From Clostridiales bacterium (GTDB lineage: Bacteria; Bacillota; Clostridia; Lachnospirales; Lachnospiraceae), in contig JAHABX010000008.1 of the NCBI GenBank assembly GCA_018376135.1, positions 1 through 64,000 of the forward strand: 64,000 nt of DNA, read 5' to 3'. The notes beneath the pieces are model-generated. The model was not told the origin of the DNA. It made no database searches and saw nothing but the letters and a program-made list of their open reading frames with translations. Each line of letters begins with the position of its first letter. Positions within the stretch are counted from its first letter, which is position 1. Shown here one piece after another: positions 14,788 to 23,470 of the stretch. The translations under genes were made by a program, and so were the position numbers.

Positions 14788-16089
14788 ATGGAGCATTTGA
14801 TAAGTTCGGTAGTGCCGGGGAGCATTGCAGAGGAGATGGAGATCGAGCCGGGAGATGTGCTGGTATCTGTGAATGGACAGACACCGGAGGATGTGTTTGA
14901 CTACCGGTATCTGATGAATGAGGAGGAAGTTCTGGTACTGATCCGAAAGCCGGATGGGGAGGAATGGGAACTTGAGATCGAGAAGGAATATGAAGATGAC
15001 CTGGGACTGGAGTTTGAGAACGGTCTCATGGATGAATATCGCTCCTGTCGGAATAAGTGCATTTTCTGTTTTATCGATCAGCTGCCTCCGGGGATGCGGG
15101 ATACCCTGTATTTTAAGGATGATGATTCCAGACTGTCTTTTCTGCAGGGGAATTATCTGACGCTGACGAATATGAGCGAGCATGAGATTGACAAGATCAT
15201 TTATTATAAGCTGTCACCTATCAATATTTCCTTTCAGACCACGAATCCCGAACTGCGCTGCCGGATGCTGAACAACCGGTTTGCGGGAGAGATCTTCGGA
15301 AAAGTGAAGCGGCTGAAGGATGCAGGGATCGTCATGAACGGGCAGATCGTTCTGTGCCGGGGCGTGAACGATGGAGAGGAGCTGGAACGCTCCATTCGGG
15401 ATCTGACGGCATATATGCCTCAGCTTCAGAGTGTGTCGGTGGTGCCGGTGGGACTTACCCGTTACAGGGAGGGATTGTACCCGCTGGAGCCTTTTACGAG
15501 GGAGGATGCATGCCGGGTGCTGGATACGGTCCACAGATGGCAGGAGGAGCTGTTCCGGAAGTATGGAAATCATTTTATCCATGCGGGAGATGAGTGGTAT
15601 ATCCTTGCGGGAAGGCAGATGCCCGGGCCGGATACCTACGACGGATATCTGCAGCTGGAGAATGGAGTCGGTATGGTAAGGCTTCTCTCTGATGAGGTGG
15701 AGGAAGCACTGTCAGAGTGCGCCGGAGACAGCCGGAGAAGGAGCATGACCATTGCCACCGGAGAGCTGGCTGCACCGTTTTTGGAGGAACATGTGGAGCG
15801 GATACAGGAGAAATATCCTGAGATACAGGTACAGGTCATCCCGGTTCGGAATGATTTCTTCGGGGAACGCATTACTGTGGCAGGGCTGGTGACCGGAAGG
15901 GATCTGATCCGTCAGCTGGAGGGCAGAGAACTGGGCGGCCGTCTTCTGATCTCCTGTCATATGCTGAAGGACGGAGAGACTGTTTTTCTGGATGATGTGT
16001 CTGTGGATGAAGTGGAAAAAACTTTACAAATCAAAGTATCCATAGTAGAATCAAGCGGAAATGATTTTGTAAATGCAATTTTAGAATAG
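14788..16089 (+). CDS. DUF512 protein: PDZ-like domain plus radical-SAM-like Fe-S domain
   Basis: A 433-residue protein of the clostridial/cyanobacterial DUF512 family. An N-terminal PDZ-like domain (VVPGSIAEEMEIEPGDVLVSVNG, split here across about 6-30) is followed by a Cys cluster CRNKCIFCFIDQLP (about 88-101) that resembles a radical SAM CxxxCxxC site, then a long C-terminal DUF512 region. The biochemical role is unknown. Its location directly before der is conserved in clostridia, which suggests a housekeeping role near ribosome assembly or lipid synthesis. Confidence 0.85.
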   Translation: MEHLISSVVPGSIAEEMEIEPGDVLVSVNGQTPEDVFDYRYLMNEEEVLVLIRKPDGEEWELEIEKEYEDDLGLEFENGLMDEYRSCRNKCIFCFIDQLPPGMRDTLYFKDDDSRLSFLQGNYLTLTNMSEHEIDKIIYYKLSPINISFQTTNPELRCRMLNNRFAGEIFGKVKRLKDAGIVMNGQIVLCRGVNDGEELERSIRDLTAYMPQLQSVSVVPVGLTRYREGLYPLEPFTREDACRVLDTVHRWQEELFRKYGNHFIHAGDEWYILAGRQMPGPDTYDGYLQLENGVGMVRLLSDEVEEALSECAGDSRRRSMTIATGELAAPFLEEHVERIQEKYPEIQVQVIPVRNDFFGERITVAGLVTGRDLIRQLEGRELGGRLLISCHMLKDGETVFLDDVSVDEVEKTLQIKVSIVESSGNDFVNAILE

Positions 16090-16103
16090 AAAGAGGTTAA
16101 GAA

Positions 16104-17429
16104 ATGAGTAAACCAATCGTAGCCATTGTGGGACGGCCCAATGTTGGAAAATCCACGCTGTTCAACGCATTGGCAGGAGAGAATATCTCTATTGTTAAGG
16201 ATACGCCGGGCGTGACAAGAGACCGCATCTATGCGGATGTTACCTGGCTGAACCGCAGCTTTACCCTGATCGATACCGGTGGTATCGAGCCGGACAGCAG
16301 CGATATTATTTTATCTCAGATGAGAGAGCAGGCGCAGATCGCCATTGATACGGCGGATGTGATCATTTTCCTGGTGGATGTGCGTCAGGGACTGCAGGAC
16401 GCGGATTCCAAGGTGGCGGACATGCTCCGCCGTTCCCATAAGCCGGTGATCCTGGTTGTCAACAAGGTGGACAGCTTCCAGAAATATATGGGAGATGTCT
16501 ATGAGTTCTATAACCTGGGGATCGGAGATCCGGTTCCGGTATCCGCAGCGTCCAGGCTGGGGATCGGAGATATGCTGGATGCAGTTGCAGAGCATTTTCC
16601 GGACGGCGCAGAAGGAGAAGAGGAGGACGACCGTCCCAAGATCGCTGTTGTAGGGAAGCCGAATGTGGGCAAATCCTCCATCATCAATAAGCTGGTGGGT
16701 GAGAACCGGGTGATCGTGTCCAATATTGCAGGGACTACCAGAGATGCCATCGACACGGATATCTGCTGGAACGGCAGAGAATATGTGTTTATTGATACCG
16801 CCGGACTGCGGCGCAAGAACAAGATCAAGGAAGAACTGGAGCGTTACAGCATCATCCGTACGGTGACTGCCGTGGAGAGAGCGGATGTGGTGGTGGTAGT
16901 GATCGACGCCACGGAAGGCGTGACAGAGCAGGATGCGAAGATCGCCGGTATCGCCCATGAACGGGGCAAAGGCATCATTGTGGCGGTGAACAAGTGGGAT
17001 GCGCTGGAGAAGAATGACAAGACCATCTATGAGTTTACCCGCAAGGTACGGGAGATTCTTTCCTTCATGACCTATGCAGAGATCCTTTTTATCTCCGCAC
17101 AGACCGGACAGCGTCTGCCGAAGCTTTTTGAGACCATTGATATGGTCATTGAGAACCAGACCCTGCGTGTTCAGACCGGTGTGCTCAATGAGATCGTAAC
17201 GGAAGCCGTTGCCATGCAGCAGCCGCCGTCGGATAAAGGGCGCCGTCTGAAGATCTTTTACGTGACACAGGTAGCGGTGAAGCCTCCGACCTTTGTTATT
17301 TTTGTGAATGACAAGGAGCTGATGCATTTCTCCTATACCAGATATCTGGAGAATAAGATCCGTGACACCTTTGGCTTTAAGGGAACATCCCTGAAGTTCA
17401 TCATACGGGAGAGGAAGGAAGCAGACTGA
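16104..17429 (+). CDS. der: Ribosome-associated GTPase Der (EngA)
   Basis: A 441-residue double GTPase required for 50S assembly. GTPase domain 1 has GRPNVGKSTLFN, DTGG and NKVD; domain 2 has GKPNVGKSSIIN, DTAGLRRK and NKWD; a KH-like domain follows from about 355. All G motifs are intact. It starts 14 bp after the DUF512 gene behind AGAGG, and plsY begins one base after its stop. Confidence 0.97.
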   Translation: MSKPIVAIVGRPNVGKSTLFNALAGENISIVKDTPGVTRDRIYADVTWLNRSFTLIDTGGIEPDSSDIILSQMREQAQIAIDTADVIIFLVDVRQGLQDADSKVADMLRRSHKPVILVVNKVDSFQKYMGDVYEFYNLGIGDPVPVSAASRLGIGDMLDAVAEHFPDGAEGEEEDDRPKIAVVGKPNVGKSSIINKLVGENRVIVSNIAGTTRDAIDTDICWNGREYVFIDTAGLRRKNKIKEELERYSIIRTVTAVERADVVVVVIDATEGVTEQDAKIAGIAHERGKGIIVAVNKWDALEKNDKTIYEFTRKVREILSFMTYAEILFISAQTGQRLPKLFETIDMVIENQTLRVQTGVLNEIVTEAVAMQQPPSDKGRRLKIFYVTQVAVKPPTFVIFVNDKELMHFSYTRYLENKIRDTFGFKGTSLKFIIRERKEAD

Positions 17430-17430
17430 T

Positions 17431-18072
17431 ATGGAACGTATCATTTGTCTGGGAATCGGTTATCTGTTTGGAATTTTCCAGACTGCATATATCTATGGAA
17501 AAATGAATGGAATTGACATCCGGGAATATGGAAGCGGCAATGCCGGAACCACGAATGCTCTTCGTGTGCTGGGCAAAAAGGCAGGGCTTGTGGTATTTCT
17601 CGGAGATGTGGCAAAGACGGTGCTGGCGGTTGTCCTTGTTCGTATACTGTTTGCAGAGGAATATGGACACATGCTCCCGCTGCTTGGACTGTATGCGGCG
17701 GCAGGGACGATTCTGGGACATAATTTCCCGGTACAGCTTGGCTTCAAGGGAGGCAAGGGCATTGCATGTACAGCCGGTCTGGTGGTGACGCTGGGACCGA
17801 TCGTAACGCTTCTGGAGGCTGCAACCTTTCTGCTGACCGTCGGACTGACAAGGTATGTATCCCTGGGATCCATCCTTGTGGTGCTGGAGCTTATTGTTGA
17901 TCTTGTGGTACTGGGACAGATGGGATATTATGGAATGAGTCAGGCACATCTGGTGGAATTTTATCTGGTATGTACGGCGCTGTCCGGGATGGCAGTGTTC
18001 CGCCACAGAGCGAATATCAGACGTTTATTGAATGGCACTGAAAATAAGATTTTTCAGAAAAAATCAGAATAA
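17431..18072 (+). CDS. plsY: Acyl-phosphate:glycerol-3-phosphate acyltransferase PlsY
   Basis: A 213-residue membrane enzyme that acylates glycerol-3-phosphate to lysophosphatidate, the first step of phospholipid synthesis. About five membrane segments are visible. The three conserved loop motifs are present: YGSGNAGTTNALRVLG (about 32-47), LGHNFPVQLGFKGGKGIA (about 90-110) and RHRANI near the C terminus. It lies between der and gpsA, which provides its substrate. Confidence 0.95.
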   Translation: MERIICLGIGYLFGIFQTAYIYGKMNGIDIREYGSGNAGTTNALRVLGKKAGLVVFLGDVAKTVLAVVLVRILFAEEYGHMLPLLGLYAAAGTILGHNFPVQLGFKGGKGIACTAGLVVTLGPIVTLLEAATFLLTVGLTRYVSLGSILVVLELIVDLVVLGQMGYYGMSQAHLVEFYLVCTALSGMAVFRHRANIRRLLNGTENKIFQKKSE

Positions 18073-18087
18073 AAGGAGAAATGGGTT

Positions 18088-19095
18088 ATGGCAAAGGTCA
18101 GTGTAATTGGAGCAGGAAGCTGGGGAACTGCGATTTCAAATCTGTTGAGTAAGAACGGACATGAGGTGACCGTCTGGTCCATCATGGAAGATGAGATCGA
18201 GATGCTGAAAAGGGAGCATGAGCACAAGACGAAGCTGCCGGGGGTGAAGTTGTCGGAGGAGATCGAGTTTACCACGGATCTGGAGGGTTCCATTCGGGGA
18301 AGAGATCTGCTTGTGCTGGCGGTTCCGTCACCCTTTACCAGAAGCACTGCTCACAGTATGGCGCCTTATGTGGAAGAAGGACAGATCATCGTCAATGTGG
18401 CAAAGGGTATCGAGGAGAGTACCCTTATGATCCTTACGGACATTATTGAGCAGGAAATTCCTCAGGCGAATGCAGCGGTTCTTTCAGGACCGAGTCATGC
18501 GGAGGAGGTAGGAAGAGGCATTCCGACCACCGTTGTGGCAGGTGCAAAGGACAAAGAGACCGCAGAATATATTCAGAATATATTTATGAATCAGGTGTTC
18601 CGTGTGTATACCAGTCCGGACATGCTGGGCATTGAGCTGGGCGGAGCGCTGAAGAACGTGATCGCACTGGCGGCAGGTGCAGCGGACGGTCTTGGCTGCG
18701 GTGACAATACCAAAGCAGCGCTCATTACAAGAGGTATTGCGGAGATGAGCCGTCTGGGAGTGGCGATGGGAGGTCATATCGAGACCTTTAACGGTCTTAC
18801 CGGAATTGGTGACCTGATCGTAACCTGTGCTTCCGTACACAGCCGCAACCGCAGGGCAGGATACCTGATCGGACAAGGCAGGACCATGAAGGAAGCCATG
18901 GATGAAGTCAAGATGGTTGTTGAGGGTGTATATTCTGCAAAGGCAGCCATTATCCTTGCAGAAAAATATGGTATCAGCATGCCGATCGTAGAAGAGGTAA
19001 ATAAAGTTCTGTTTGAGGATAAGCCGGCGAAGGAAGCACTGGCGGATCTGATGCTTCGGGATAAGAAGATCGAGCATCCGGAGCTCCCCTGGTAA
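18088..19095 (+). CDS. gpsA: NAD(P)-dependent glycerol-3-phosphate dehydrogenase
   Basis: A 335-residue enzyme reducing dihydroxyacetone phosphate to glycerol-3-phosphate for PlsY. The Rossmann motif GAGSWGTA (about 7-14), the catalytic lysine region (ELGGALKNVIALAAG) and the C-terminal substrate region (NGLTGIGDLIVTC) are intact. AAAGGAG precedes the start. The gene ends the der operon; a weak hairpin (TGACC/GGTCA, near 19109-19125) follows. Confidence 0.97.
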   Translation: MAKVSVIGAGSWGTAISNLLSKNGHEVTVWSIMEDEIEMLKREHEHKTKLPGVKLSEEIEFTTDLEGSIRGRDLLVLAVPSPFTRSTAHSMAPYVEEGQIIVNVAKGIEESTLMILTDIIEQEIPQANAAVLSGPSHAEEVGRGIPTTVVAGAKDKETAEYIQNIFMNQVFRVYTSPDMLGIELGGALKNVIALAAGAADGLGCGDNTKAALITRGIAEMSRLGVAMGGHIETFNGLTGIGDLIVTCASVHSRNRRAGYLIGQGRTMKEAMDEVKMVVEGVYSAKAAIILAEKYGISMPIVEEVNKVLFEDKPAKEALADLMLRDKKIEHPELPW

Positions 19096-19143
19096 GCAGC
19101 TGTCTGACTGACCGGAATGAGGTCACCGGCGGCGAATTTTTCC

Positions 19144-19172
19144 GTGACATTTATATGGAAATCGATTATAAT
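19144..19172 (+). promoter_or_regulatory. Promoter of the psp-like operon
   Basis: GTGACA (19144-19149) and a perfect TATAAT (19167-19172) with 17-bp spacing, about 50 bp before pspA. No alternative-sigma signature was recognised. Confidence 0.65.
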
Positions 19173-19221
19173 AATATCGTGAGTAAACGATCAGGATGTT
19201 TACAAAAGGAGGGCACTGTAT

Positions 19222-19908
19222 ATGGCAGGAATTATTAAGAGATTTGGGGATATTATGTCAGCAAACCTGAACGCTTTGCTGGACAAGGCAGAGGATCCGG
19301 AGAAGATGATCGATCAGTATCTGCGCAATCTGGAGAGTGATCTGGGAAAGGTGAAAGCAGAGACGGCAGCGATCATGGCTGAGGAGAGCAAGTGTAAGCG
19401 CCAGCTGGATGAGTGCTCTGAGGATATGGCAAAGATGCAGCGTTATGCAGAGAAGGCGATCGTAGCAGGCAATGATAATGATGCCCGTCAGTTCCTCGAG
19501 AAGAAGCAGGAGCTTGCAGGTAAGCAGGCGGCCCTTCAGCAGGCATATGATCTGGCACATGGCAATGCGGTGAAGATGAAAGAGATGCATGACAAGCTGG
19601 TCAGCGATATCGGAAGCCTGAATGCCAGAAGAGATGCGATCAAGGCGAAGATGGCAGTTGCGAAGACTCAGGAGAGAATGAACAAGATGGGTGCTTCCGC
19701 AGTGGGTGCCTCCAATAATATGTCTGCGTTTGCACGTATGGAGGAGAAGGCAGACCGGATGCTGGATGAAGCGAACGCCATGGCAGAGCTGAACGCAGCA
19801 TCGGAAGAGGATGATATTGATGATCTGGCTGCAAAATATGATGACCACGGCACAGAAAGTGCAGTGGACGATGAGCTTGCAGCATTGAAGGCAAAGCTTG
19901 GTCAGTAG
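19222..19908 (+). CDS. pspA: PspA/IM30 family phage-shock protein
   Basis: A 228-residue, almost wholly helical ESCRT-III-like protein that assembles on stressed membranes. The N-terminal amphipathic helix (MAGIIKRFGDIMSANLNALL) and the signature LDKAEDPEKMIDQYL are clear; long coiled coils follow, with an acidic tail (EEDDIDDL). AAAGGAGG precedes the start. A terminator follows, but the next genes match the B. subtilis ydjFGHI set (PspA, zinc ribbon, SPFH), so partial read-through is likely. Confidence 0.93.
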   Translation: MAGIIKRFGDIMSANLNALLDKAEDPEKMIDQYLRNLESDLGKVKAETAAIMAEESKCKRQLDECSEDMAKMQRYAEKAIVAGNDNDARQFLEKKQELAGKQAALQQAYDLAHGNAVKMKEMHDKLVSDIGSLNARRDAIKAKMAVAKTQERMNKMGASAVGASNNMSAFARMEEKADRMLDEANAMAELNAASEEDDIDDLAAKYDDHGTESAVDDELAALKAKLGQ

Positions 19909-19920
19909 ACGCAGGAGTAT

Positions 19921-19950
19921 AAAAAGAGTGCCGGTTCAGGCACTCTTTTT
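19921..19950 (+). terminator. Terminator after pspA
   Basis: AAAAAGAGTGCC and GGCACTCTTTTT form a perfect 12-bp stem with a six-base loop and end in a T-run. It would make pspA more abundant than the downstream genes. Confidence 0.85.
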
Positions 19951-19991
19951 GAAAATACAACCAAATAAAACGGGAAGAGAGGGAGTTTCCT

Positions 19992-21125
19992 TTGAGTGAA
20001 GTATATTATTGTAAAAACTGCGGCGGGATTATGGAGTTCGATGTGGGGACACAGGGACTCAAATGTCCGAATTGCGGAACGGAAGAAGCAATTGTGGGCA
20101 CACAGGGAGAAGTAAAGGAACACGATCTGACCAGTTATGCAAAGAAGACGATCCGTGCGGAGGAGAAGACCTCTTCTACCATGCAGTGCCCGTCCTGCGG
20201 TGCAACGGTGGAGGTGGAAGCGACCAGCACGGCAAAGGACTGTCCTTACTGCGGGACTGCTTTTGTACTGGCAGAGAAGCAGCTTTCCAATATCATGCCG
20301 GACGGAGTGCTTCCCTTCCGCATTGACCGGAACCGTGTCGGAGAGATTTTTGGTAAATGGATCAAGCGGCGGTGGCTGGCTCCGGGGGAACTGAAGAATC
20401 TGTACCAGAAGGATAAGCTTCAGGGAATCTATATCCCGTACTGGACCTTTGACGCGCAGGCGCAGGCTTCCTACCGGGCAGAGGGCGGTACGAACCATAC
20501 GGTTACTGTACGCAATTCCAAAGGGGAAGAGGAGCGAAGGACAGAAATCCGCTGGCGTGCTACCAGTGGTTCCGTCCGGCATTTCTTTGATGATGTGCTG
20601 GTTCATGCATCAGACCGCCTGGACGACGGACTGATCCGCAGGATCGAGCCGTTTCACACCCAGGAGATCCCGGAGTATTCGCCGGACTATCTGTCCGGTT
20701 ACAGCTCAGAGGTCTATACGGTAGATCTGGCAGATGCACACCGGAAGGCAAGGAGCCGTATGGAGAGCGAGCTCCGCTCCCTGGCAGAACAGGATGTGCT
20801 CCGCAGATTTGACCATGTGCGGAATCTGCGGATGGATGACAGCTATCGGGATGAGACCTATAAGCATGTGCTGCTTCCGGTCTATGCCACAGCCTATCAT
20901 TATAAGAACAGACAATATACCGTACTGATCAATGGAGAGACCGGAAAGATACAGGGAGAATATCCAAAGAGCCCGGCAAAGATCGCGCTGATCGTGCTGG
21001 CAGCAGCGTTGTTTGCTGCGGCGTTTATGTGGCTCACGGGACCTGATAAGAGTGAGGACTATGGACAGAATGCCGGACAGGAGATCTGTACGGAGATTAC
21101 ATACGAGCAGATAGAGGAGGTATAG
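19992..21125 (+). CDS. YdjG-like membrane protein with two zinc ribbons
   Basis: A 377-residue protein. Two tandem CxxC zinc ribbons occupy the N terminus (YYCKNCGG...CPNCG at about 4-33; CPSCGATVE...CPYCG at about 61-87). A long middle domain of unknown fold follows, then a single membrane segment near 325-345. It resembles B. subtilis YdjG, a partner in the PspA-like YdjFGHI envelope-stress system. The start is TTG at 19992 after GAGAGGGAG, as no ATG fits. It ends six bases before the SPFH gene. Confidence 0.8.
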   Translation: MSEVYYCKNCGGIMEFDVGTQGLKCPNCGTEEAIVGTQGEVKEHDLTSYAKKTIRAEEKTSSTMQCPSCGATVEVEATSTAKDCPYCGTAFVLAEKQLSNIMPDGVLPFRIDRNRVGEIFGKWIKRRWLAPGELKNLYQKDKLQGIYIPYWTFDAQAQASYRAEGGTNHTVTVRNSKGEEERRTEIRWRATSGSVRHFFDDVLVHASDRLDDGLIRRIEPFHTQEIPEYSPDYLSGYSSEVYTVDLADAHRKARSRMESELRSLAEQDVLRRFDHVRNLRMDDSYRDETYKHVLLPVYATAYHYKNRQYTVLINGETGKIQGEYPKSPAKIALIVLAAALFAAAFMWLTGPDKSEDYGQNAGQEICTEITYEQIEEV

Positions 21126-21131
21126 GAGGCA

Positions 21132-22139
21132 ATGGCTTTATTTGGAAATCAGTTTGCCAATGTAGTAGAATGGGAAGAATACAGAGATGATATTCTGTTC
21201 TGGAAATGGAGCAATAAGGAGATCAAAAAGGGCAGCCGTCTGGTGATCCGTCCGGGACAGGATGCAATCTTTCTTTATAACGGAAAGGTAGAGGGTGTAT
21301 TTACGGATGAGGGAAGCTTTGATATGGAATCAGAGATCATCCCGTTCCTGTCTACCTTAAAGGGATTCCGCTTTGGATTCAACAGCGGTATTCGTGCAGA
21401 GGTGCTCTTTATCAATACAAAGGAAGTGACGGTAAAGTGGGGGACCAAGAATCCGATCAACATTCCGACCCCCGGGCTTCCGGCAGGTATGCCGATCCGC
21501 TCCTTTGGTTCCTTCTGCTGTAAGGTCTCTGACCATGCAGTGCTGATCGACAAGATCGCAGGTGTGAAGAAGCAGTTTACCATGGATGACGTGAAGGAGA
21601 GAGTCATTGCCATGCTGGATCAGCTCCTGATGAAATGGATCGTGCGGGAAGGCAGGGACATGTTTAATCTTCAGGCGAATTCCTTTGATATTGCCAGAGG
21701 GCTCCAGGAGGACCTGGATATGGAGATGATGAAGATCGGTATCAGTATCACTGCTTTTAATATTTCCAGCTTTACTTATCCGGAGGAGATTCAGAAGATG
21801 GCAACGAAGGTTGCTTCCCAGAGTGTGGTGGGAGATATGGGGCGGTATCAGCAGATGTCCATGCTGGATGCGGCGTCCAGGGGAACCGGCAGCGGCGGAC
21901 GTATGGCAGGAGATATGGCAGGCATGGCGATGGGCATGATGATGGGTCAGCAGATGGCAGGTCAGATGGGGCAGAATATGTTCGGACAGCAGTCCCAGTC
22001 CCAGCAGCCGGTTCAGCAGACCGTGCCCGGTCAGGGAGAGGATCCGGTCAGCCCGGGAGGATGCAAGTTCTGTCCGGAGTGCGGAACGAAGACAGAGGGC
22101 ATGAAGTTCTGTCCCAACTGCGGCAAAAAGCTTATGTAA
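21132..22139 (+). CDS. SPFH-domain protein with C-terminal zinc ribbon (YdjI-like)
   Basis: A 335-residue protein. An SPFH/virion-core-type domain covers about 1-235 (start ALFGNQFANVVEWEEY), then a low-complexity Gly/Met/Gln linker (MAGDMAGMAMGMMMG and following), then a zinc ribbon (CPECG...CPNCGKKLM) at the end. In B. subtilis YdjI recruits PspA (YdjF) to the membrane together with YdjG/YdjH. The adjacency here supports the same role by inference. Confidence 0.85.
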   Translation: MALFGNQFANVVEWEEYRDDILFWKWSNKEIKKGSRLVIRPGQDAIFLYNGKVEGVFTDEGSFDMESEIIPFLSTLKGFRFGFNSGIRAEVLFINTKEVTVKWGTKNPINIPTPGLPAGMPIRSFGSFCCKVSDHAVLIDKIAGVKKQFTMDDVKERVIAMLDQLLMKWIVREGRDMFNLQANSFDIARGLQEDLDMEMMKIGISITAFNISSFTYPEEIQKMATKVASQSVVGDMGRYQQMSMLDAASRGTGSGGRMAGDMAGMAMGMMMGQQMAGQMGQNMFGQQSQSQQPVQQTVPGQGEDPVSPGGCKFCPECGTKTEGMKFCPNCGKKLM

Positions 22140-22164
22140 CAGAAGAATTGACGGGTGAAGTGAT

Positions 22165-22566
22165 ATGAAAAAAAGAGGAAATCCATTGGCACAGTTCCTG
22201 ATCGGACTTGCCATGCTTGTGTCCGGAGGCTACTGGTTCATGTCCAGTGTCAGCGTGTCTACCGGATTTTACAGTCTGCATATCGGCGGAATGAGGCTGG
22301 GAGGCGGACTGGTCGTAGTACCTTTCATTGCGGGGATCGTCTGGTTCTGTGTGAATACCGATTCCTTTGGCGCCAAGCTCCTGATCGGAGCGGGACTTCT
22401 GGTCATTGCGGCGTCAGTGATCGCGGGGACTCAGTTCCGCTTCAGAAACACGGATCTTTATAATTATCTGATCATGCTGATCCTGATGTTTGGGGGAGCG
22501 GCGCTCATATTGAAGGTACTGTGCTATAATCCGGATAAAAAGAATAAAGAAGATAAAAAAGATTAG
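22165..22566 (+). CDS. Small polytopic membrane protein of the psp-like operon
   Basis: A 133-residue protein with about four hydrophobic segments (roughly 9-28, 45-63, 67-86, 95-115) and a Lys/Asp-rich cytoplasmic tail (PDKKNKEDKKD). No family is recognised. It follows the SPFH gene by 25 bp with GGGTGAAGTG upstream, so it likely belongs to the envelope-stress operon, in the position where B. subtilis has membrane partner YdjH, though no similarity is claimed. Confidence 0.7.
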   Translation: MKKRGNPLAQFLIGLAMLVSGGYWFMSSVSVSTGFYSLHIGGMRLGGGLVVVPFIAGIVWFCVNTDSFGAKLLIGAGLLVIAASVIAGTQFRFRNTDLYNYLIMLILMFGGAALILKVLCYNPDKKNKEDKKD

Positions 22567-22599
22567 CAGGAAATAAGACCAGATTAGGAGATTGACAGA

Positions 22600-23469
22600 A
22601 TGACAAGAGAAGCATTTAAAGCATTGGTTGAGAGAGGACCCGTATTACTGGACGGAGGAACAGGCTCCTGTCTGCGTAAGCTGGGGATGCCTGTGGGTAT
22701 CAGTACAGAGCTGTGGGCATATGAGCATCCGGAGGTGATCGGCAGGCTGCAGCAGGAGTATGCGGATGCGGGTTCGGATATCATTTATGCTCCGACCTTT
22801 GGGGCAAATCGCATATCTCTTGGCAATCTGGGTCTGGAGGACCGGCTGGAGGAGCTGAACCGGGCTGCAGTACAGAGGACCCTTGCCAATGTGGGGAATC
22901 GGGTGCTGGTGGCAGGAGACCTGTCCACTACCGGACAGCCGATGGAACCATACGGTCCTATGACCTATGACAGGCTTCTGGATATTTACAGAGAGCAGAT
23001 CCGGATACTTGCGGATGCAGGAGCAGAGCTTCTGGTGGCAGAGACTCTGATGTCTCTGGAAGAGGCTCTTGTTATCTGCGATGCGGCCCGGGAGGTCTGT
23101 GATCTGCCTCTTATCATCTCCTTTACCTGTGAGGGAGACGGCAATCTGTATTTTGGAGGTACGGTGTTTGAGGCGGCTGCTTCCCTGGAAGCCATGGGAG
23201 TGGATGCGGTTGGCGTGAACTGCGCAGTGGGACCGGATCAGCTGGATGCAGTGATCCGAACACTTTCGGAGACAGTGGAGATTCCTGTAGTGGCGAAGCC
23301 CAATGCCGGTATGCCTCTCATCACAGAGACCGGAGATGCGGTGTACAGTATGGGAGCGGAGGAATTTACCCGCCATATGAAGCGGCTTGCAGGATGCGGA
23401 GCAGTCCTGGTAGGCGGCTGCTGCGGAACGACGCCGGATTATATTCGAGATTTGAAGAAGAGTTTGTAA
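22600..23469 (+). CDS. Homocysteine S-methyltransferase family protein
   Basis: A 289-residue single-domain enzyme equivalent to the N-terminal module of MetH or to MmuM/BHMT. Zinc ligands are in GVNCAVGPDQ and GGCCGTTPDYI; the N-terminal LLDGGTGSCLRKLG and APTFGANR motifs are typical. It would methylate homocysteine, with methyl donor unclear (S-methylmethionine, betaine, or methyl-folate via a separate B12 protein). AGGAGATTGACAG precedes the start. The CotH gene begins one base after its stop. Confidence 0.85.
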   Translation: MTREAFKALVERGPVLLDGGTGSCLRKLGMPVGISTELWAYEHPEVIGRLQQEYADAGSDIIYAPTFGANRISLGNLGLEDRLEELNRAAVQRTLANVGNRVLVAGDLSTTGQPMEPYGPMTYDRLLDIYREQIRILADAGAELLVAETLMSLEEALVICDAAREVCDLPLIISFTCEGDGNLYFGGTVFEAAASLEAMGVDAVGVNCAVGPDQLDAVIRTLSETVEIPVVAKPNAGMPLITETGDAVYSMGAEEFTRHMKRLAGCGAVLVGGCCGTTPDYIRDLKKSL

Positions 23470-23470
23470 T

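Noticed and set aside
16311..17444. 377-codon open frame antisense to der
   Set aside because: Shadow of a well-conserved gene; no start signal or recognisable domain.
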